A stretch of 64,000 nt of DNA from Burkholderia humptydooensis (GCF_001513745.1 NZ_CP013380.1:4005153-4069152); one strand, 5' to 3'. Counted from the stretch's first letter, positions 9,826 to 18,942 are shown. Made by a program: numbers and translations. The notes: generated from the sequence alone by a model not told the origin.

Positions 9826-10458
9826 TCAGGGAATGTTCAGGTACTTGTGCGTCTGCATCGACAGCCGCCATTGCGGATGGCGCTTGCACCAGTCGATCGC
9901 GAGCTTCGTATTGAGCTCGCGCGACGGGCCGTCCATCGGCTGCACGAGGAAATGCTCGAAGTCGAGCTTCGCGTAATCGGCCAGGTGCTGGTTGTCCTGC
10001 GGCACCACCACCTTCAGTTCGTTGCCCTTCGTGACGACGAGCGGCGCATCCGCCTTCGGGCTCACGCAGATCCAGTCGATCGATTCGAGCACGGGCAGCG
10101 AGCCGTTCGTCTCGATCGCGATCGTGAAGCCCGCCGCGTGCAGCGCGTCGACGAGCGGCTGATCGAGCTGCAGCATCGGCTCGCCGCCCGTGCAGACGAC
10201 GAAGCGATGCGCCTCGCCCGCCGGCCAGAGCGACGCGATCTTCTCCGCGAGCGATGCGGCATCCTTGAACTTGCCGCCGTTCTCGCCGTCGGTGCCGACG
10301 AAATCGGTATCGCAGAAGCGGCACACCGCGCCGTCGCGATCCGCCTCGCGCCCGGTCCACAGGTTGCAGCCGGCGAACCGGCAGAACACGGCGGGACGAC
10401 CGGCGTTCGCGCCCTCGCCCTGCAATGTATAGAAGATTTCCTTGACCGTGTACGTCAT
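9826..10458 (-). CDS. queE: 7-carboxy-7-deazaguanine synthase QueE (radical SAM)
   Basis: 210 residues. QueE rearranges 6-carboxytetrahydropterin to 7-carboxy-7-deazaguanine using S-adenosylmethionine and a [4Fe-4S] cluster. The cluster ligands form the unusual C31-x14-C46-x2-C49 spacing, the short variant known from the structurally studied Burkholderia enzyme, rather than the canonical Cx3Cx2C. The SAM-binding TGGEPMLQ motif follows. The start at 10458 (MTYTVKEIFYTLQGEG) matches the family, and the longer open frame upstream runs into queC. It lies between queC (95 bp away) and queD (19 bp away). Confidence 0.95.
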   Translation of the reverse strand: MTYTVKEIFYTLQGEGANAGRPAVFCRFAGCNLWTGREADRDGAVCRFCDTDFVGTDGENGGKFKDAASLAEKIASLWPAGEAHRFVVCTGGEPMLQLDQPLVDALHAAGFTIAIETNGSLPVLESIDWICVSPKADAPLVVTKGNELKVVVPQDNQHLADYAKLDFEHFLVQPMDGPSRELNTKLAIDWCKRHPQWRLSMQTHKYLNIP

Positions 10459-10553
10459 GCTGCTTCGTTCCGGCTTGCGCCGCTCGCCTTCCGTTACTCG
10501 ATGAATCCTGTTGCCGCTCGCGCCCACGCGCGAGCGGCACGCCACGCCACGCG

Positions 10554-11288
10554 TCAGACGGGCGCCTCCGTCACGCTTTCGCCGCGCAGATACGCTTCGA
10601 AGCCGCGCTTGCGCAGCTTGCACGCCGGGCATTCGCCGCAGCCGAAGCCCCAGTCGTGCAGCTCCGAGCGCTCGCCGACGTAGCACGTGTGCGTCTCCAC
10701 GCGGATCAGCTCGACAAGCGGCTTGCCGCCCAGTTGCTCGGCGAGCCGCCACGTATCGGCCTTGTCGAGCCACATCAGCGGCGTCTCCAGCACGAAGCGC
10801 GAGTCCATGCCGAGATTGAGCGTGACCTGCAGCGCCTTCATCGTGTCGTCGCGGCAATCCGGGTAGCCGGAGAAATCGGTCTCGCACATGCCGCCGACGA
10901 GCACGCGCAGCCCGCGCCGATACGCGATCGCCGCGCCGATCGTCATGAACAGCAGGTTGCGGCCCGGCACGAACGTGTTCGGCAGGCCGTTCGACGCCGT
11001 CTCGATCTCGATCGCGCGCGTCATCGCCGTGTCGCTGATCGCGCCGAGCACTGACAGATCGACCATGTGATCGTCGCCGAGCTTGTGCGACCACTGCGGA
11101 AAACGCCGCTTCAGCGCATCGCGCACGCCCTCGCGGCATTCGAGCTCGACGCGGTGGCGCTGACCGTAATCGAAGCCGAGCGTCTCGACGGTCTGATAGC
11201 GCTCGAGCGCCCAGGCAACACACGTGGCCGAATCCTGGCCGCCGGAAAACAATACGAGCGCGCCGTCCTTAGCGTCTGTCCGAATCAC
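10554..11288 (-). CDS. queC: 7-cyano-7-deazaguanine synthase QueC
   Basis: 244 residues. QueC is an ATP-dependent ligase that turns 7-carboxy-7-deazaguanine plus ammonia into preQ0. The N-terminal PP-loop [13 protein letters not shown] binds ATP. The C-terminal [18 protein letters not shown] supplies the zinc cysteines. It is the first gene of the queC-E-D cluster. I looked for a preQ1-type leader upstream and saw none; instead the upstream region holds terminators and tRNA-Phe. Confidence 0.95.
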   Translation of the reverse strand: MIRTDAKDGALVLFSGGQDSATCVAWALERYQTVETLGFDYGQRHRVELECREGVRDALKRRFPQWSHKLGDDHMVDLSVLGAISDTAMTRAIEIETASNGLPNTFVPGRNLLFMTIGAAIAYRRGLRVLVGGMCETDFSGYPDCRDDTMKALQVTLNLGMDSRFVLETPLMWLDKADTWRLAEQLGGKPLVELIRVETHTCYVGERSELHDWGFGCGECPACKLRKRGFEAYLRGESVTEAPV

Positions 11289-11452
11289 CGTGATACTCCG
11301 TGAATGATGAGCGAGCGCGCCGGCGATCCGACGCGCGCCGGCCCACCCAGTATAGGCAGCAGCGCGCGGCCCGAAACGGCGCGGCGCTTATGTCGCTCAT
11401 CGCGCCGCGCGGGCGGCGCACGGACCCGCGCGATGCACGAGCCGCCGAAACG

Positions 11453-11494
11453 AAAAAAGGACTTGCGGCGCCTTCTCGCGCATCCTCAAGTCCT
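11453..11494 (-). terminator. Second minus-strand terminator downstream of tRNA-Phe
   Basis: Read on the minus strand, AGGACTTG (11494-11487) pairs with CAAGTCCT (11465-11458) around a 21-nt loop, and the helix runs straight into six T. It lies ~80 bp beyond the tRNA-Phe terminator, so it is probably a back-up that insulates queC from tRNA or kinase read-through. Confidence 0.7.
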
Positions 11495-11571
11495 CTAAGT
11501 CTTTGAGTCGACGAAGATTTTATCACGCCGCCTCGCAATCGGCCGAGGACCGGAATGCCGCGCCACAAACG

Positions 11572-11602
11572 AAAAACCCCAAGAACCTGGCGATTCTTGG
11601 GG
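11572..11602 (-). terminator. Terminator of tRNA-Phe
   Basis: On the minus strand CCCCAAGAA (11602-11594) pairs perfectly with TTCTTGGGG (11585-11577) across an 8-nt loop and is followed by five T. It starts 12 nt beyond the encoded CCA of tRNA-Phe. Confidence 0.9.
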
Positions 11603-11613
11603 TGGGATACTGC

Positions 11614-11689
11614 TGGTGGCCTGGGGCGGAATCGAACCACCGACACGCGGATTTTCAATCCGCTGCTCTACCAACTGAGCTACCGGGCC
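11614..11689 (-). tRNA. tRNA-Phe (GAA)
   Basis: A 76-nt cloverleaf including the encoded CCA. The D arm GCTC-AGTTGGTAGA-GAGC-like region, the anticodon stem GCGGA/TCCGC with loop TTGAAAA (anticodon GAA) and the T arm GGTGG-TTCGATT-CCGCC are all present. The acceptor stem GGCCCGG / CCAGGCC has one C5-A68 mismatch (g11685 opposite t11622 on the plus strand), which is unusual. The gene has its own promoter just upstream and a terminator just downstream. Confidence 0.95.
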
Positions 11690-11702
11690 ACGAAGAAGAA
11701 AA

Positions 11703-11731
11703 ATTATAGCAACGCACAAAACACCGATCAA
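11703..11731 (-). promoter_or_regulatory. tRNA-Phe promoter
   Basis: On the minus strand TTGATC (11731-11726), a 17-bp spacer and a perfect TATAAT (11708-11703) place the start site about 7 nt before the mature 5' end at 11689. It lies in the 60-bp gap after the response-regulator gene. Confidence 0.85.
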
Positions 11732-11749
11732 GCCCTTTGTGCAAAAAAT

Positions 11750-12436
11750 TTATGCCGCGCCTTCGGCCGGCTTCTTGCCGAGCTCCACGCCGAGCTGCTT
11801 GAGCTTGCGGTACAGGTGCGTGCGCTCGAGGCCCGTCTTCTCCGCGACGCGCGTCATGCTGCCGTTCTCGCGCGCGAGGTGATATTCGAAGTACGCTCGC
11901 TCGAACGCGTCGCGCGCCTCGCGCAGCGGAATGTCAAACGGGATCGCGGCCGTCGTCTGGCCCGCGAGCGCCGCGGACGGATCGTCGCCGAACGTCGGCA
12001 GCACGGCCGCCGACGCGACCGACGACAGCCCCGCCGCCGGCTTCGCCGCCGTGCTCGCCGGCACCGGCGCCGCGCCGCGCGCGAGTCCGTGCTCGACCGA
12101 CTTCAGCAGCTTCTGCAGCGTGATCGGCTTCTCGAGAAAATCGAGCGCGCCGATCTTCGTCGCCTCGACGGCCGTGTCGATCGTCGCGTGCCCCGACATC
12201 ATGATGACGGGCATCGTCAGTTGTCCTTGGCTCGCCCATTCCTTCAGCAACGTGACGCCGTCGGTATCGGGCATCCAGATGTCGAGCAGCACGAGATCGG
12301 GCGCATGCCGCAGCCGGTAGTCGCGCGCGGCCTGCGCGTTCTCCGCGACGTCGACGACGTGCCCTTCGTCGCTGAGGATCTCCGAGAGCAATTCCCGGAT
12401 GCCCATTTCATCATCTACCACCAGGATGGTTGCCAT
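11750..12436 (-). CDS. NtrX-like response regulator (receiver plus Fis domain, no AAA+)
   Basis: 228 residues. The receiver domain occupies about 1-120, with acidic residues DDE (9-11), the phospho-acceptor aspartate D52 in LVLLDIWMPD, and the K in FLEKPITLQKL. After an Ala/Pro-rich linker, a Fis-type helix-turn-helix lies at about 180-220 (RVAEKTGLERTHLYRKLKQLG). The AAA+ sigma-54 interaction domain of classical NtrX (~450 aa, GAFTGA motif) is missing. The protein should therefore bind DNA but cannot drive sigma-54 promoters. The start codon directly abuts the stop of the sensor kinase gene, so they form a pair. The family is usually named NtrX or Fis-family regulator. Confidence 0.9.
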   Translation of the reverse strand: MATILVVDDEMGIRELLSEILSDEGHVVDVAENAQAARDYRLRHAPDLVLLDIWMPDTDGVTLLKEWASQGQLTMPVIMMSGHATIDTAVEATKIGALDFLEKPITLQKLLKSVEHGLARGAAPVPASTAAKPAAGLSSVASAAVLPTFGDDPSAALAGQTTAAIPFDIPLREARDAFERAYFEYHLARENGSMTRVAEKTGLERTHLYRKLKQLGVELGKKPAEGAA

Positions 12437-14845
12437 TTACGCTGCCTTTGTCTGCACAGTTGCTCTTGTCTTGGCGGGTGCCGTGCCGCCGTTCGTGCCG
12501 CCCCCGGTGCCCGCCGCATCGTCCGCGAGTTGCAGGAACAGGATCGAGACCTGCGCGCCTTCCACGACGTCGCCGTGCATGCGATTGCGCAGATCGATCC
12601 GCGCGCCATGCTCGTCGACGATCTTCTTCACGGTCGCGAGGCCGAGCCCCGTCCCTTTCGCCTTCGTCGTCACGTAAGGCTCGAACGCGCGCGTCAGGAT
12701 GCGCGCCGGAAAACCCGGACCGTTGTCCGAAACGGTCAGCCGAACCGCGACGCGCGTTTTGCCGTCCGCGTCGGGATCGCCATATTCTACTGTCTTGGTT
12801 TCGAGCAACACACGGGGATGCTCGACGTCGGCGACCGAATCCTGCGCGTTCTGCAGCAGATTGTGGATCACCTGACGCAGTTGCGTCGCGTCGCCGCGGA
12901 TCACCGGAAGCGGCGCCTGCTCGACGACGATCGTGCTCTTGCCCTCGCCGACGCCGTAAAGCGTCAGCACTTCGCTCACCAGATCGTTCAGTTGCAGGTT
13001 GACGAGCACCGCGGGCGGCGTGCGCGCGTAATCGCGGAAATCGTCGACCATGCGCTTCATCGCGGCCACCTGATTGACGATCGTCGTCGCGCCGCGCTTG
13101 AGCACGTCGGCGTCGGTCGGCGCGAGCTTGTCGGAGAGCTTCATCTGCAGGCGCTCGGCCGACAACTGGATCGGCGTGAGCGGATTCTTGATCTCGTGCG
13201 CGAGCCGCCGCGCGACTTCGCCCCATGCGACCGAACGCTGCGCGGAGATCACGTCGGAAATGTCGTCGAACACGACGACGTAGCCGGACGTCTGCGGATC
13301 GTCGGGCTGGCCGGGCGCCGCCGCCGTCGACACGAGCCGCGTGCCGCGCACGAGCAGCGTCAGCGGATCGGCCTCGCCCGGCACCTCGACCGCGAACTGC
13401 TGCTGCCAGTGACCGCGATCCTCGCCGCTGCCCTGGCCCGCCGCCTCGCGATCGGCGAACGCCTTTCTCACCATCGCGCCAAATTCCGCGACGACGCCGA
13501 TCTGATCGAGCGTCGTGCCGATCAGCGAATTGAACGGCTGGCGGAAGATCCGCTCGGCGCCGCGATTCGCGGTCGTCAGGCGAAACTGGCGGTCGAGCAC
13601 GAACACGCCCGCCGTCAGGTTCGCGAGAATGCTCTCGAGATACGTCTTCGAATGCTCGAGCGCGACGCGGTTCTTCTCGACCGCGAGGCGCGCCTCCGAC
13701 AACTGCCGCGTCATCGCGTTGAACGACTGCGTGAGGAAGCCGAGCTCGTCGCGCGTCTTGATCTCGCGCTTCGGCGTATAGTCGCCCTCCGCGACTTCCT
13801 TCGTGCCCTGCGCGAGCAGGAAGAGCGGCCGCGCGAGCTGGTTGCCGAGCGCGAGCGCGATCATCATCGCGATGAACGTCGCGAGAAAGAGCGCGAGCGT
13901 GAGCGTGCCGATGTACATCTTGCGCAGCCCGCTGCGGCCGAGCGCCTTCTCCTGATATTCGCGATACGCGCGCTGCACGGCGTCCGCGTTGCGCGCGAGC
14001 GTCGGCGACACCGGCTGCGTGAGCTGCAGGAAACGCTCGGCGGGCTGCAACAGCAGCGTCGACGAATCGGGAATGCGCTGCACGACGCGCAGGCGCAGCG
14101 CGCCCTTCGATCCGCGCGCGCGCGGATCGCCGTCGACCTCGCCCTCGATCGCCGCGAATGCGCCGTGCTCGCGCGCCTGGCTCAGCATCAGCGGCGTCGG
14201 CATGTCGTCCGGAATCAGCGCGGCGAAGTTGCCCGATGCCTGCGCGATGATGTGCACGTCGGGCGACGCGCCCGTGCCGCGGCCCGGCTCGACGATTGTC
14301 GCGTCCTGCACGCCGAACTGGTCGCGCAGCCGCAGCAGCGTGAGCGTCGTGCCGTTCGTGTTGGTGTCGGCGCTCGCGAGCTGCTCGGACATCAGGCGCG
14401 CCTTCGTCTGCAAGTCGGCGAGCGACGTGTCGAGCATCCCGCGCCCGAGATTGAGGCCCGCGGTGAGCGCCGTCTCGACGTTCACGTCGAACCACGATTC
14501 GATGCTGCGCGATACGAACTGATACGACACGATATAGATGATCCCGCCCGGCACGACGCCGACGAGCGTGAAGAACACCGCGAGCTTCGCGAGCAGCCGC
14601 GTGCCGAACTTGCCCTTCCTCAGCCGCGCGACGATCATCCCGACGAGCCCGAGCACGACGAGCAGGAACACGAGCGCGACGATGATGTTCGCCGAGTAGA
14701 GCCACGAGTAGTAGCGATCGAAGAACTCGGTGTTCGCGCTCGCAGCCGCGAGCAGCACGAGCAGCAGAAGCGCCGTGATCGCGACAGTCGACACGATCAC
14801 GCGTATCAGAAAACTCTTTCCGCTCGTTGCGCGGCGGACGCGCAT
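12437..14845 (-). CDS. NtrY-like membrane sensor histidine kinase
   Basis: About 802 residues. Three hydrophobic segments near the N terminus (about 10-110) are followed by a periplasmic sensor domain, a further transmembrane helix (TLTLALFLATFIAMMIALAL), a HAMP linker (LFLLAQGTKEVAEGDYT) and a PAS domain. Next come HisKA, with the phosphorylated histidine in RLAHEIKNPLTPIQLSAERL (about H550), and HATPase (VSDNGPGF, GTGLGLATVKKIVDEHG). This is the NtrY architecture, linked in other proteobacteria to nitrogen, redox or envelope signals; the signal here is unknown. ATG 14845 follows the DUF4390 stop by one base. A GTG at 14857 would add four residues and overlap it. Confidence 0.92.
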   Translation of the reverse strand: MRVRRATSGKSFLIRVIVSTVAITALLLLVLLAAASANTEFFDRYYSWLYSANIIVALVFLLVVLGLVGMIVARLRKGKFGTRLLAKLAVFFTLVGVVPGGIIYIVSYQFVSRSIESWFDVNVETALTAGLNLGRGMLDTSLADLQTKARLMSEQLASADTNTNGTTLTLLRLRDQFGVQDATIVEPGRGTGASPDVHIIAQASGNFAALIPDDMPTPLMLSQAREHGAFAAIEGEVDGDPRARGSKGALRLRVVQRIPDSSTLLLQPAERFLQLTQPVSPTLARNADAVQRAYREYQEKALGRSGLRKMYIGTLTLALFLATFIAMMIALALGNQLARPLFLLAQGTKEVAEGDYTPKREIKTRDELGFLTQSFNAMTRQLSEARLAVEKNRVALEHSKTYLESILANLTAGVFVLDRQFRLTTANRGAERIFRQPFNSLIGTTLDQIGVVAEFGAMVRKAFADREAAGQGSGEDRGHWQQQFAVEVPGEADPLTLLVRGTRLVSTAAAPGQPDDPQTSGYVVVFDDISDVISAQRSVAWGEVARRLAHEIKNPLTPIQLSAERLQMKLSDKLAPTDADVLKRGATTIVNQVAAMKRMVDDFRDYARTPPAVLVNLQLNDLVSEVLTLYGVGEGKSTIVVEQAPLPVIRGDATQLRQVIHNLLQNAQDSVADVEHPRVLLETKTVEYGDPDADGKTRVAVRLTVSDNGPGFPARILTRAFEPYVTTKAKGTGLGLATVKKIVDEHGARIDLRNRMHGDVVEGAQVSILFLQLADDAAGTGGGTNGGTAPAKTRATVQTKAA

Positions 14846-14846
14846 T

Positions 14847-15437
14847 TTACTTAGCACGCTCGGCCACCGTGAAAATGAAACGCTTCCAGTCGGAAACGAG
14901 ATTCCAGTCGCGGTTGTTCACCGCGTCCACCTGGAACGGCTTCGGCATCAGCGCGGTATCGAGCTGCATGCGCACCGACGCCGTATACGTCTCGCCCGAG
15001 CGCACCTGGCCCTTGTCGATCACGTGCCAGGACGTCACGTGCTTGACCACCGCGAGCGCCTCCTTCAGCGACGGAAAGCCGAGCTGCAGGCCGCCCGTCG
15101 ATACCCGGTATTCGCGCGTGAGCGGCTGGAACGACAGGCGGATCGTCTGCGACACCGACACCGGCTGCTCGTCGAACCAATACCAGCGCGCGCGGCTCAG
15201 CTCGAAATCGGTCGTGAAGTAGAGCGGCACGCCTTTGTTCACCGCATCCTCGAGGCTGCTGTTGAGCTCGAAATCGAAACGCGCGTCGAGACTCCAGCCG
15301 CCGCCGTCCGACTGCAGCGACGCGCGCTGCACGGCGATCGTATCGGCGTGCGCGGAAGGAACGGCAGCGAGACACAGCGTCAGCGCGACCCATAGCACGG
15401 CCGCGAGCCGGAGTGGAAAGAAGCGTTTGATCGTCAC
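14847..15437 (-). CDS. DUF4390 secreted protein
   Basis: 196 residues, starting with GTG at 15437 whose GTGA overlaps the rsmB stop. A basic, hydrophobic N terminus ending VPSAHA predicts a signal peptide, so the protein is periplasmic. The mature part has repeated Trp/Tyr-rich strands (DARFDFELNSSLEDAVNKG, SRARWYWFDEQPVS). These are typical of DUF4390, a family found between rsmB and the NtrY-like kinase in betaproteobacteria. The function is not established. The overlaps on both sides (rsmB, then kinase and regulator) suggest one transcription unit, which makes it a candidate accessory of the sensor. Confidence 0.85.
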   Translation of the reverse strand: MTIKRFFPLRLAAVLWVALTLCLAAVPSAHADTIAVQRASLQSDGGGWSLDARFDFELNSSLEDAVNKGVPLYFTTDFELSRARWYWFDEQPVSVSQTIRLSFQPLTREYRVSTGGLQLGFPSLKEALAVVKHVTSWHVIDKGQVRSGETYTASVRMQLDTALMPKPFQVDAVNNRDWNLVSDWKRFIFTVAERAK

Positions 15438-16846
15438 CGTTTCTGAAAGCGCGCGTAGAAAAATCCGTCGTGATCGACATGCCGGCCGGGCTCGCCCGAT
15501 CCCCCGACGGCCGGCGCCCCGCCTGTCGCGCCCTGCGGCAGCAACTGCCCGGGCGCGTCCAATCGTACCGCATCTTGACAGGCGTCTCCAAACCAGCGCG
15601 CCTGCAGTTCGCCCTCGTCCGGAAAGATCGAGCAGGTCGCGTACAGCAGCTCGCCGCCGGGTTTCACGAGCGGCCAGAGCGCGCTCAGAATGCGGCGCTG
15701 CTCGGCGACGAGCGCGGGAATGTCGGCCGCGCGGCGCAGCCAGCGGATGTCCGGATGACGGCGCATGATGCCCGACGCGGAGCACGGCACGTCGGCGAGG
15801 ACCCGGTCGAACGGACGCCCGTCGTGCCATTGCGCGGGGTCTCCTGCGTCGCCGACGCGCACGTCGGCCGCGAGCGACAGCCGCGCGAGGTTCTCGCCGA
15901 TGCGCGGCGCGCGCGCCGGATCGCTTTCGAGCGCGACGACTTCGGCGTGCGCGAGTTCGAGAATGTGACCCGTCTTGCCGCCGGGCGCCGCGCACGCGTC
16001 GAGCACGCGCATGCCGTCGCGCGCGCCGAGCCATTCGGCCGCGAGCTGCGCGCCCGCGTCCTGCACCGACACAAGGCCGTCCGCGAAACCCGGAATGCGC
16101 TCGACGGGCAGCGCCGATGCGAGCCGTATCGCGTGACGGCCAATCTTCTCGGCGTCGATCCGCTCGGCGCGCAACACGTCGAGATACGCTTGGGCCGTCA
16201 TGCGGCGCGCGTTCACGCGCAGCGTGAGCGGGCCGGGGGTGTCGCCCGAGGCAAGAATGCGCGGCCATGCATCGGGCCACGCACGCTCGACAGCGTCGAT
16301 CCACCACGGCTCGTAGTTCCAGCGCGCGCGCCGATCGGACTGCAGCCGCTCGAGCCACGCGGCCCGCTCGCGCAGGAACCGGCGCAGCACCGCGTTGACA
16401 AGCCCCTTCGCAAACGAGCACTCGCGGCGCGCGCCGATCGCGGTCACCGCCTGATCGACGACGGTGAAGGGCGTGTAGGCGGCGTGCTCGCCGTCGTCGA
16501 CGAGGAGCGCGAACGCGCAGACGAGGAGCGCATGCACGTGCGCCGGCGGCGCCTTCGCAACGAGTTGCGCGATCAGCCAGTCGGCCGTGCCGCGAAAGCG
16601 CATCGCGCGATACGCGATGTCCTGGATCGCGCCGCGCGCCGCCGCCTGTGCGTTCGAAGACATCGATGCGTGGACGGCCGCAAGCGCAGCGGGCAGCGCC
16701 GCGCCGCGATTGACTGCGTCGACCGCTTGCGCGGCGCCGTCGAGCGCGAAGCCGAGCGAATTGGGGACGAGATGCAGCGCCGACAGGCGCGGCGCGCGAG
16801 CGGGCGCGCCGGATGCGCGGGAACGGGAAGGGCGAGTCTGGGTCAT
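15434..16846 (-). CDS. rsmB: 16S rRNA (cytosine-967 C5)-methyltransferase RsmB
   Basis: 470 residues. RsmB methylates C967 of 16S rRNA. A NusB-like N-terminal RNA-binding domain (about 60-190) precedes a Rossmann methyltransferase. The SAM site is VLDACAAPGGKTGHILEL. The two cysteines of the m5C mechanism are in DVPCSASGIMRRHPD and LLYATCSIFPDEGE. The start at 16846 (MTQTRPSRSRAS) was chosen because the 77 codons further upstream are low-complexity and unlike the family. It heads the rsmB, DUF4390, kinase, regulator series, all linked by overlaps. Confidence 0.93.
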   Translation of the reverse strand: MTQTRPSRSRASGAPARAPRLSALHLVPNSLGFALDGAAQAVDAVNRGAALPAALAAVHASMSSNAQAAARGAIQDIAYRAMRFRGTADWLIAQLVAKAPPAHVHALLVCAFALLVDDGEHAAYTPFTVVDQAVTAIGARRECSFAKGLVNAVLRRFLRERAAWLERLQSDRRARWNYEPWWIDAVERAWPDAWPRILASGDTPGPLTLRVNARRMTAQAYLDVLRAERIDAEKIGRHAIRLASALPVERIPGFADGLVSVQDAGAQLAAEWLGARDGMRVLDACAAPGGKTGHILELAHAEVVALESDPARAPRIGENLARLSLAADVRVGDAGDPAQWHDGRPFDRVLADVPCSASGIMRRHPDIRWLRRAADIPALVAEQRRILSALWPLVKPGGELLYATCSIFPDEGELQARWFGDACQDAVRLDAPGQLLPQGATGGAPAVGGSGEPGRHVDHDGFFYARFQKR

Positions 16847-17219
16847 CGGATCAGCAGTGCCTGCGGCACGCGGTCGCGCCGGGCGGTGGTAGGGGTGTGC
16901 CGTGGTGGCCGGCCCGCGGCCGGTCGGCTGTAAGCGGGGTATTGTAGCGCGGCGGGAATCGGGTTTCGGGTGGCTGGGTGCGCGATGTGCCATGCGCGCT
17001 CGGTATGTTCGGCGCTTCGGCGCAGTATCGGCACGATCCGCCGCCGCCCGCAAGCCGCGTTTCGCCACCCCAATCAACCGAACGAGCGGCCGTCCAAAAC
17101 GCCAAACTTCGCAGCGCGATGCATGCGGGGTTCGGGCGATCGCCGGATGCGCCGAAGCATGTCAAGACCGGCTACCGATATAGCGCCCTCTCACGAGCGC
17201 GTCGACGTTGCGACGCTCG
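16847..17219. other. Intergenic region between htpX and rsmB
   Basis: 373 bp, GC-rich except for short patches. It should contain the rsmB promoter (minus strand). I found no consensus promoter, tRNA, repeat or convincing gene in it. Confidence 0.4.
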
Positions 17220-18077
17220 TCAGTCGAAGCGGCCGGTGCGCGCCATTTCCATCAGCCGCGCGATCCGCTCCTCGGTGGCCGGATGCGTCGAGAACAGATT
17301 CTGCAGCCCGCCGCCCGACAGCGGATTCATGATCATCATCTGCGCGGTGGCCGGATGCTCCTCGGCCGTCTGGAACGGAATGCCCGACGCATAGCGGTGG
17401 ATTTTGTCGAGCGCGGCAGCAAGCGCCTGCGGATCGCCCGAGATCTGCGCGCCGCCGCGGTCCGCCTCGAACTCGCGCGCGCGCGAGATCGCCATCTGGA
17501 TCAGCGCGCCCGCGATCGGCGCAAGCAGCGCGACCGCGATGCCAGCGATCGGATTGGTGGGACGGCCGTTCTCGTCGCGCCCGCCGAAGAACATCGCGAA
17601 GTTCGCGAGCGCCGAGATCGCGCCCGCCATCGTCGCGGAAATCGTCGAGATCAGGATGTCGCGATGCTTCACGTGCGCGAGCTCGTGCGCCATCACGCCC
17701 CGCATCTCGCGCTCGGACAGCACGCGCAGGATGCCCGTCGTCGCGGCGACGGCCGCGTGCTCGGGATTGCGGCCGGTCGCGAACGCGTTCGGCTGATTCT
17801 CGTCGATCAGGTAGACGCGCGGCATCGGCAGGTTCGCGCGCGTCGCGAGTTCGCGCACCATCCGATAGAACTGCGGCGCCGTGGCCTCGTCGACCTCCTG
17901 CGCGTTGTACATGCGCAGCACCATCTTGTCCGAGAACCAGTACGAGAAGAAATTCATACCGAGCGCGATCAGCAGCGCGATCGTCATTCCGCGCGATCCG
18001 CCGATCATGCCGCCTATCACGATGAACAGGGCCGTGATCGCGGCCATCAGCATCGCCGTTTTGACCCAATTGAACAT
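17220..18077 (-). CDS. htpX: Membrane zinc metalloprotease HtpX
   Basis: 285 residues. HtpX is an M48 endoprotease of the inner membrane that degrades damaged membrane proteins. Two N-terminal hydrophobic segments (about 5-45) are followed by the zinc motif HELAH (131-135) and the [13 protein letters not shown] motif that supplies the third ligand. Two more hydrophobic segments lie at about 142-165 and 176-197. ATG 18077 is fixed by AAGGAG eight bases upstream; the in-frame GTG three codons earlier sits on that element. It is probably transcribed alone. Confidence 0.95.
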   Translation of the reverse strand: MFNWVKTAMLMAAITALFIVIGGMIGGSRGMTIALLIALGMNFFSYWFSDKMVLRMYNAQEVDEATAPQFYRMVRELATRANLPMPRVYLIDENQPNAFATGRNPEHAAVAATTGILRVLSEREMRGVMAHELAHVKHRDILISTISATMAGAISALANFAMFFGGRDENGRPTNPIAGIAVALLAPIAGALIQMAISRAREFEADRGGAQISGDPQALAAALDKIHRYASGIPFQTAEEHPATAQMMIMNPLSGGGLQNLFSTHPATEERIARLMEMARTGRFD

Positions 18078-18185
18078 GTTTCCCACTCCTTATCCGTCTG
18101 CGGGGATCGCACCGCACGCATATCGGCGGCGGTGCATAATTGTAAGCGATCTGTTAGATAAGAGCGTTTCGAGAAAATTCAATCC

Positions 18186-18821
18186 TCAGCGCGTCGATGT
18201 CGCGAGCTTGACGCCGAGGCCGACGAACGCGCCGCCGACGCCGCGGTCGAGCCATTTCTTCACACCGGGCTTGCCGGCAAAGCGTTGCGTGACCGTGCCC
18301 GCGACCCACGCCACGATGCACGACCACACGGTGCTCATCGCGAGAAACACCGCGCCGAGCGTCAGGAACGCGAGCACCTTGTGATTGCTGTCCGCCGACA
18401 CGAACTGCGGGAAGAACGACACGAAGAACAGCACCACCTTCGGGTTCAGCACGTTGGTCAGGAACCCTTGCGTGAACAACTGGCGCAGCGATTTGTCCGC
18501 GCCGCGCCGTGCGGGCTGCTCGGCCGCCTGCTCCTGCTTCGCGAAGATGAGGCGCACGCCCAGGTAGACGAGATAGGCCGCGCCGACGATCTTGATGACC
18601 GTGAACGCAGTTGCCGACGCGGCGAGCACCGCCGTCAGGCCGAACGCGCACGCGAGCACGTGCACGCAGCAGCCGGCAGAGATGCCGAGCGCGGACATGA
18701 GGCCCGCGCCGCGCCCCTGCGCGACGCTGCGGCCGACGATGTACGCGGTGTCGGGCCCCGGCGTGATGTTCAACAGGAAAACCGCTGCGACGAACAAGCC
18801 AAGATGGGTGATGCCGAACAT
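18186..18821 (-). CDS. LysE/RhtB family amino-acid exporter
   Basis: 211 residues with six hydrophobic segments. The family signature is in the first loop: LLNITPGPDTAYIVGRSVAQG, the PGP motif of LysE/RhtB exporters. These proton-driven pumps remove amino acids or homoserine lactones across the inner membrane, and the substrate is not predictable. The N terminus MFGITHLGLFVAAVF matches relatives. Neighbours (htpX, fmt) give no functional hint. Confidence 0.9.
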   Translation of the reverse strand: MFGITHLGLFVAAVFLLNITPGPDTAYIVGRSVAQGRGAGLMSALGISAGCCVHVLACAFGLTAVLAASATAFTVIKIVGAAYLVYLGVRLIFAKQEQAAEQPARRGADKSLRQLFTQGFLTNVLNPKVVLFFVSFFPQFVSADSNHKVLAFLTLGAVFLAMSTVWSCIVAWVAGTVTQRFAGKPGVKKWLDRGVGGAFVGLGVKLATSTR

Positions 18822-18942
18822 GCCGATCCCTCGATGCTGATATCAGAGAATTCTACGCGCGCGCCCTGCGCGCCGCGACCCGGCCGTTCGGCCGATTGCG
18901 CGGCGCGCGCGATTCCGATGAACTGTTGGCAGGCGACGAAAA

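Larger units (their letters stand above)
11289..11613. other. Non-coding stretch between queC and tRNA-Phe
   Basis: These 325 bp contain two minus-strand terminator hairpins, annotated separately (11453-11494 and 11572-11602), and presumably the queC promoter at about 11300-11450. No gene is supported here. Confidence 0.5.

Noticed and set aside
11289..11450. A preQ1 or preQ0 riboswitch upstream of queC
   Set aside because: No H-type pseudoknot pattern was found; the structured elements there are minus-strand terminators of tRNA-Phe.
11555..14854. A ~1,100-codon open frame on the plus strand opposite the sensor kinase
   Set aside because: It is antisense to a kinase with all catalytic motifs, is Arg/His/Asp-rich like other mirror frames in this GC-rich DNA, and has no domain or ribosome binding site.
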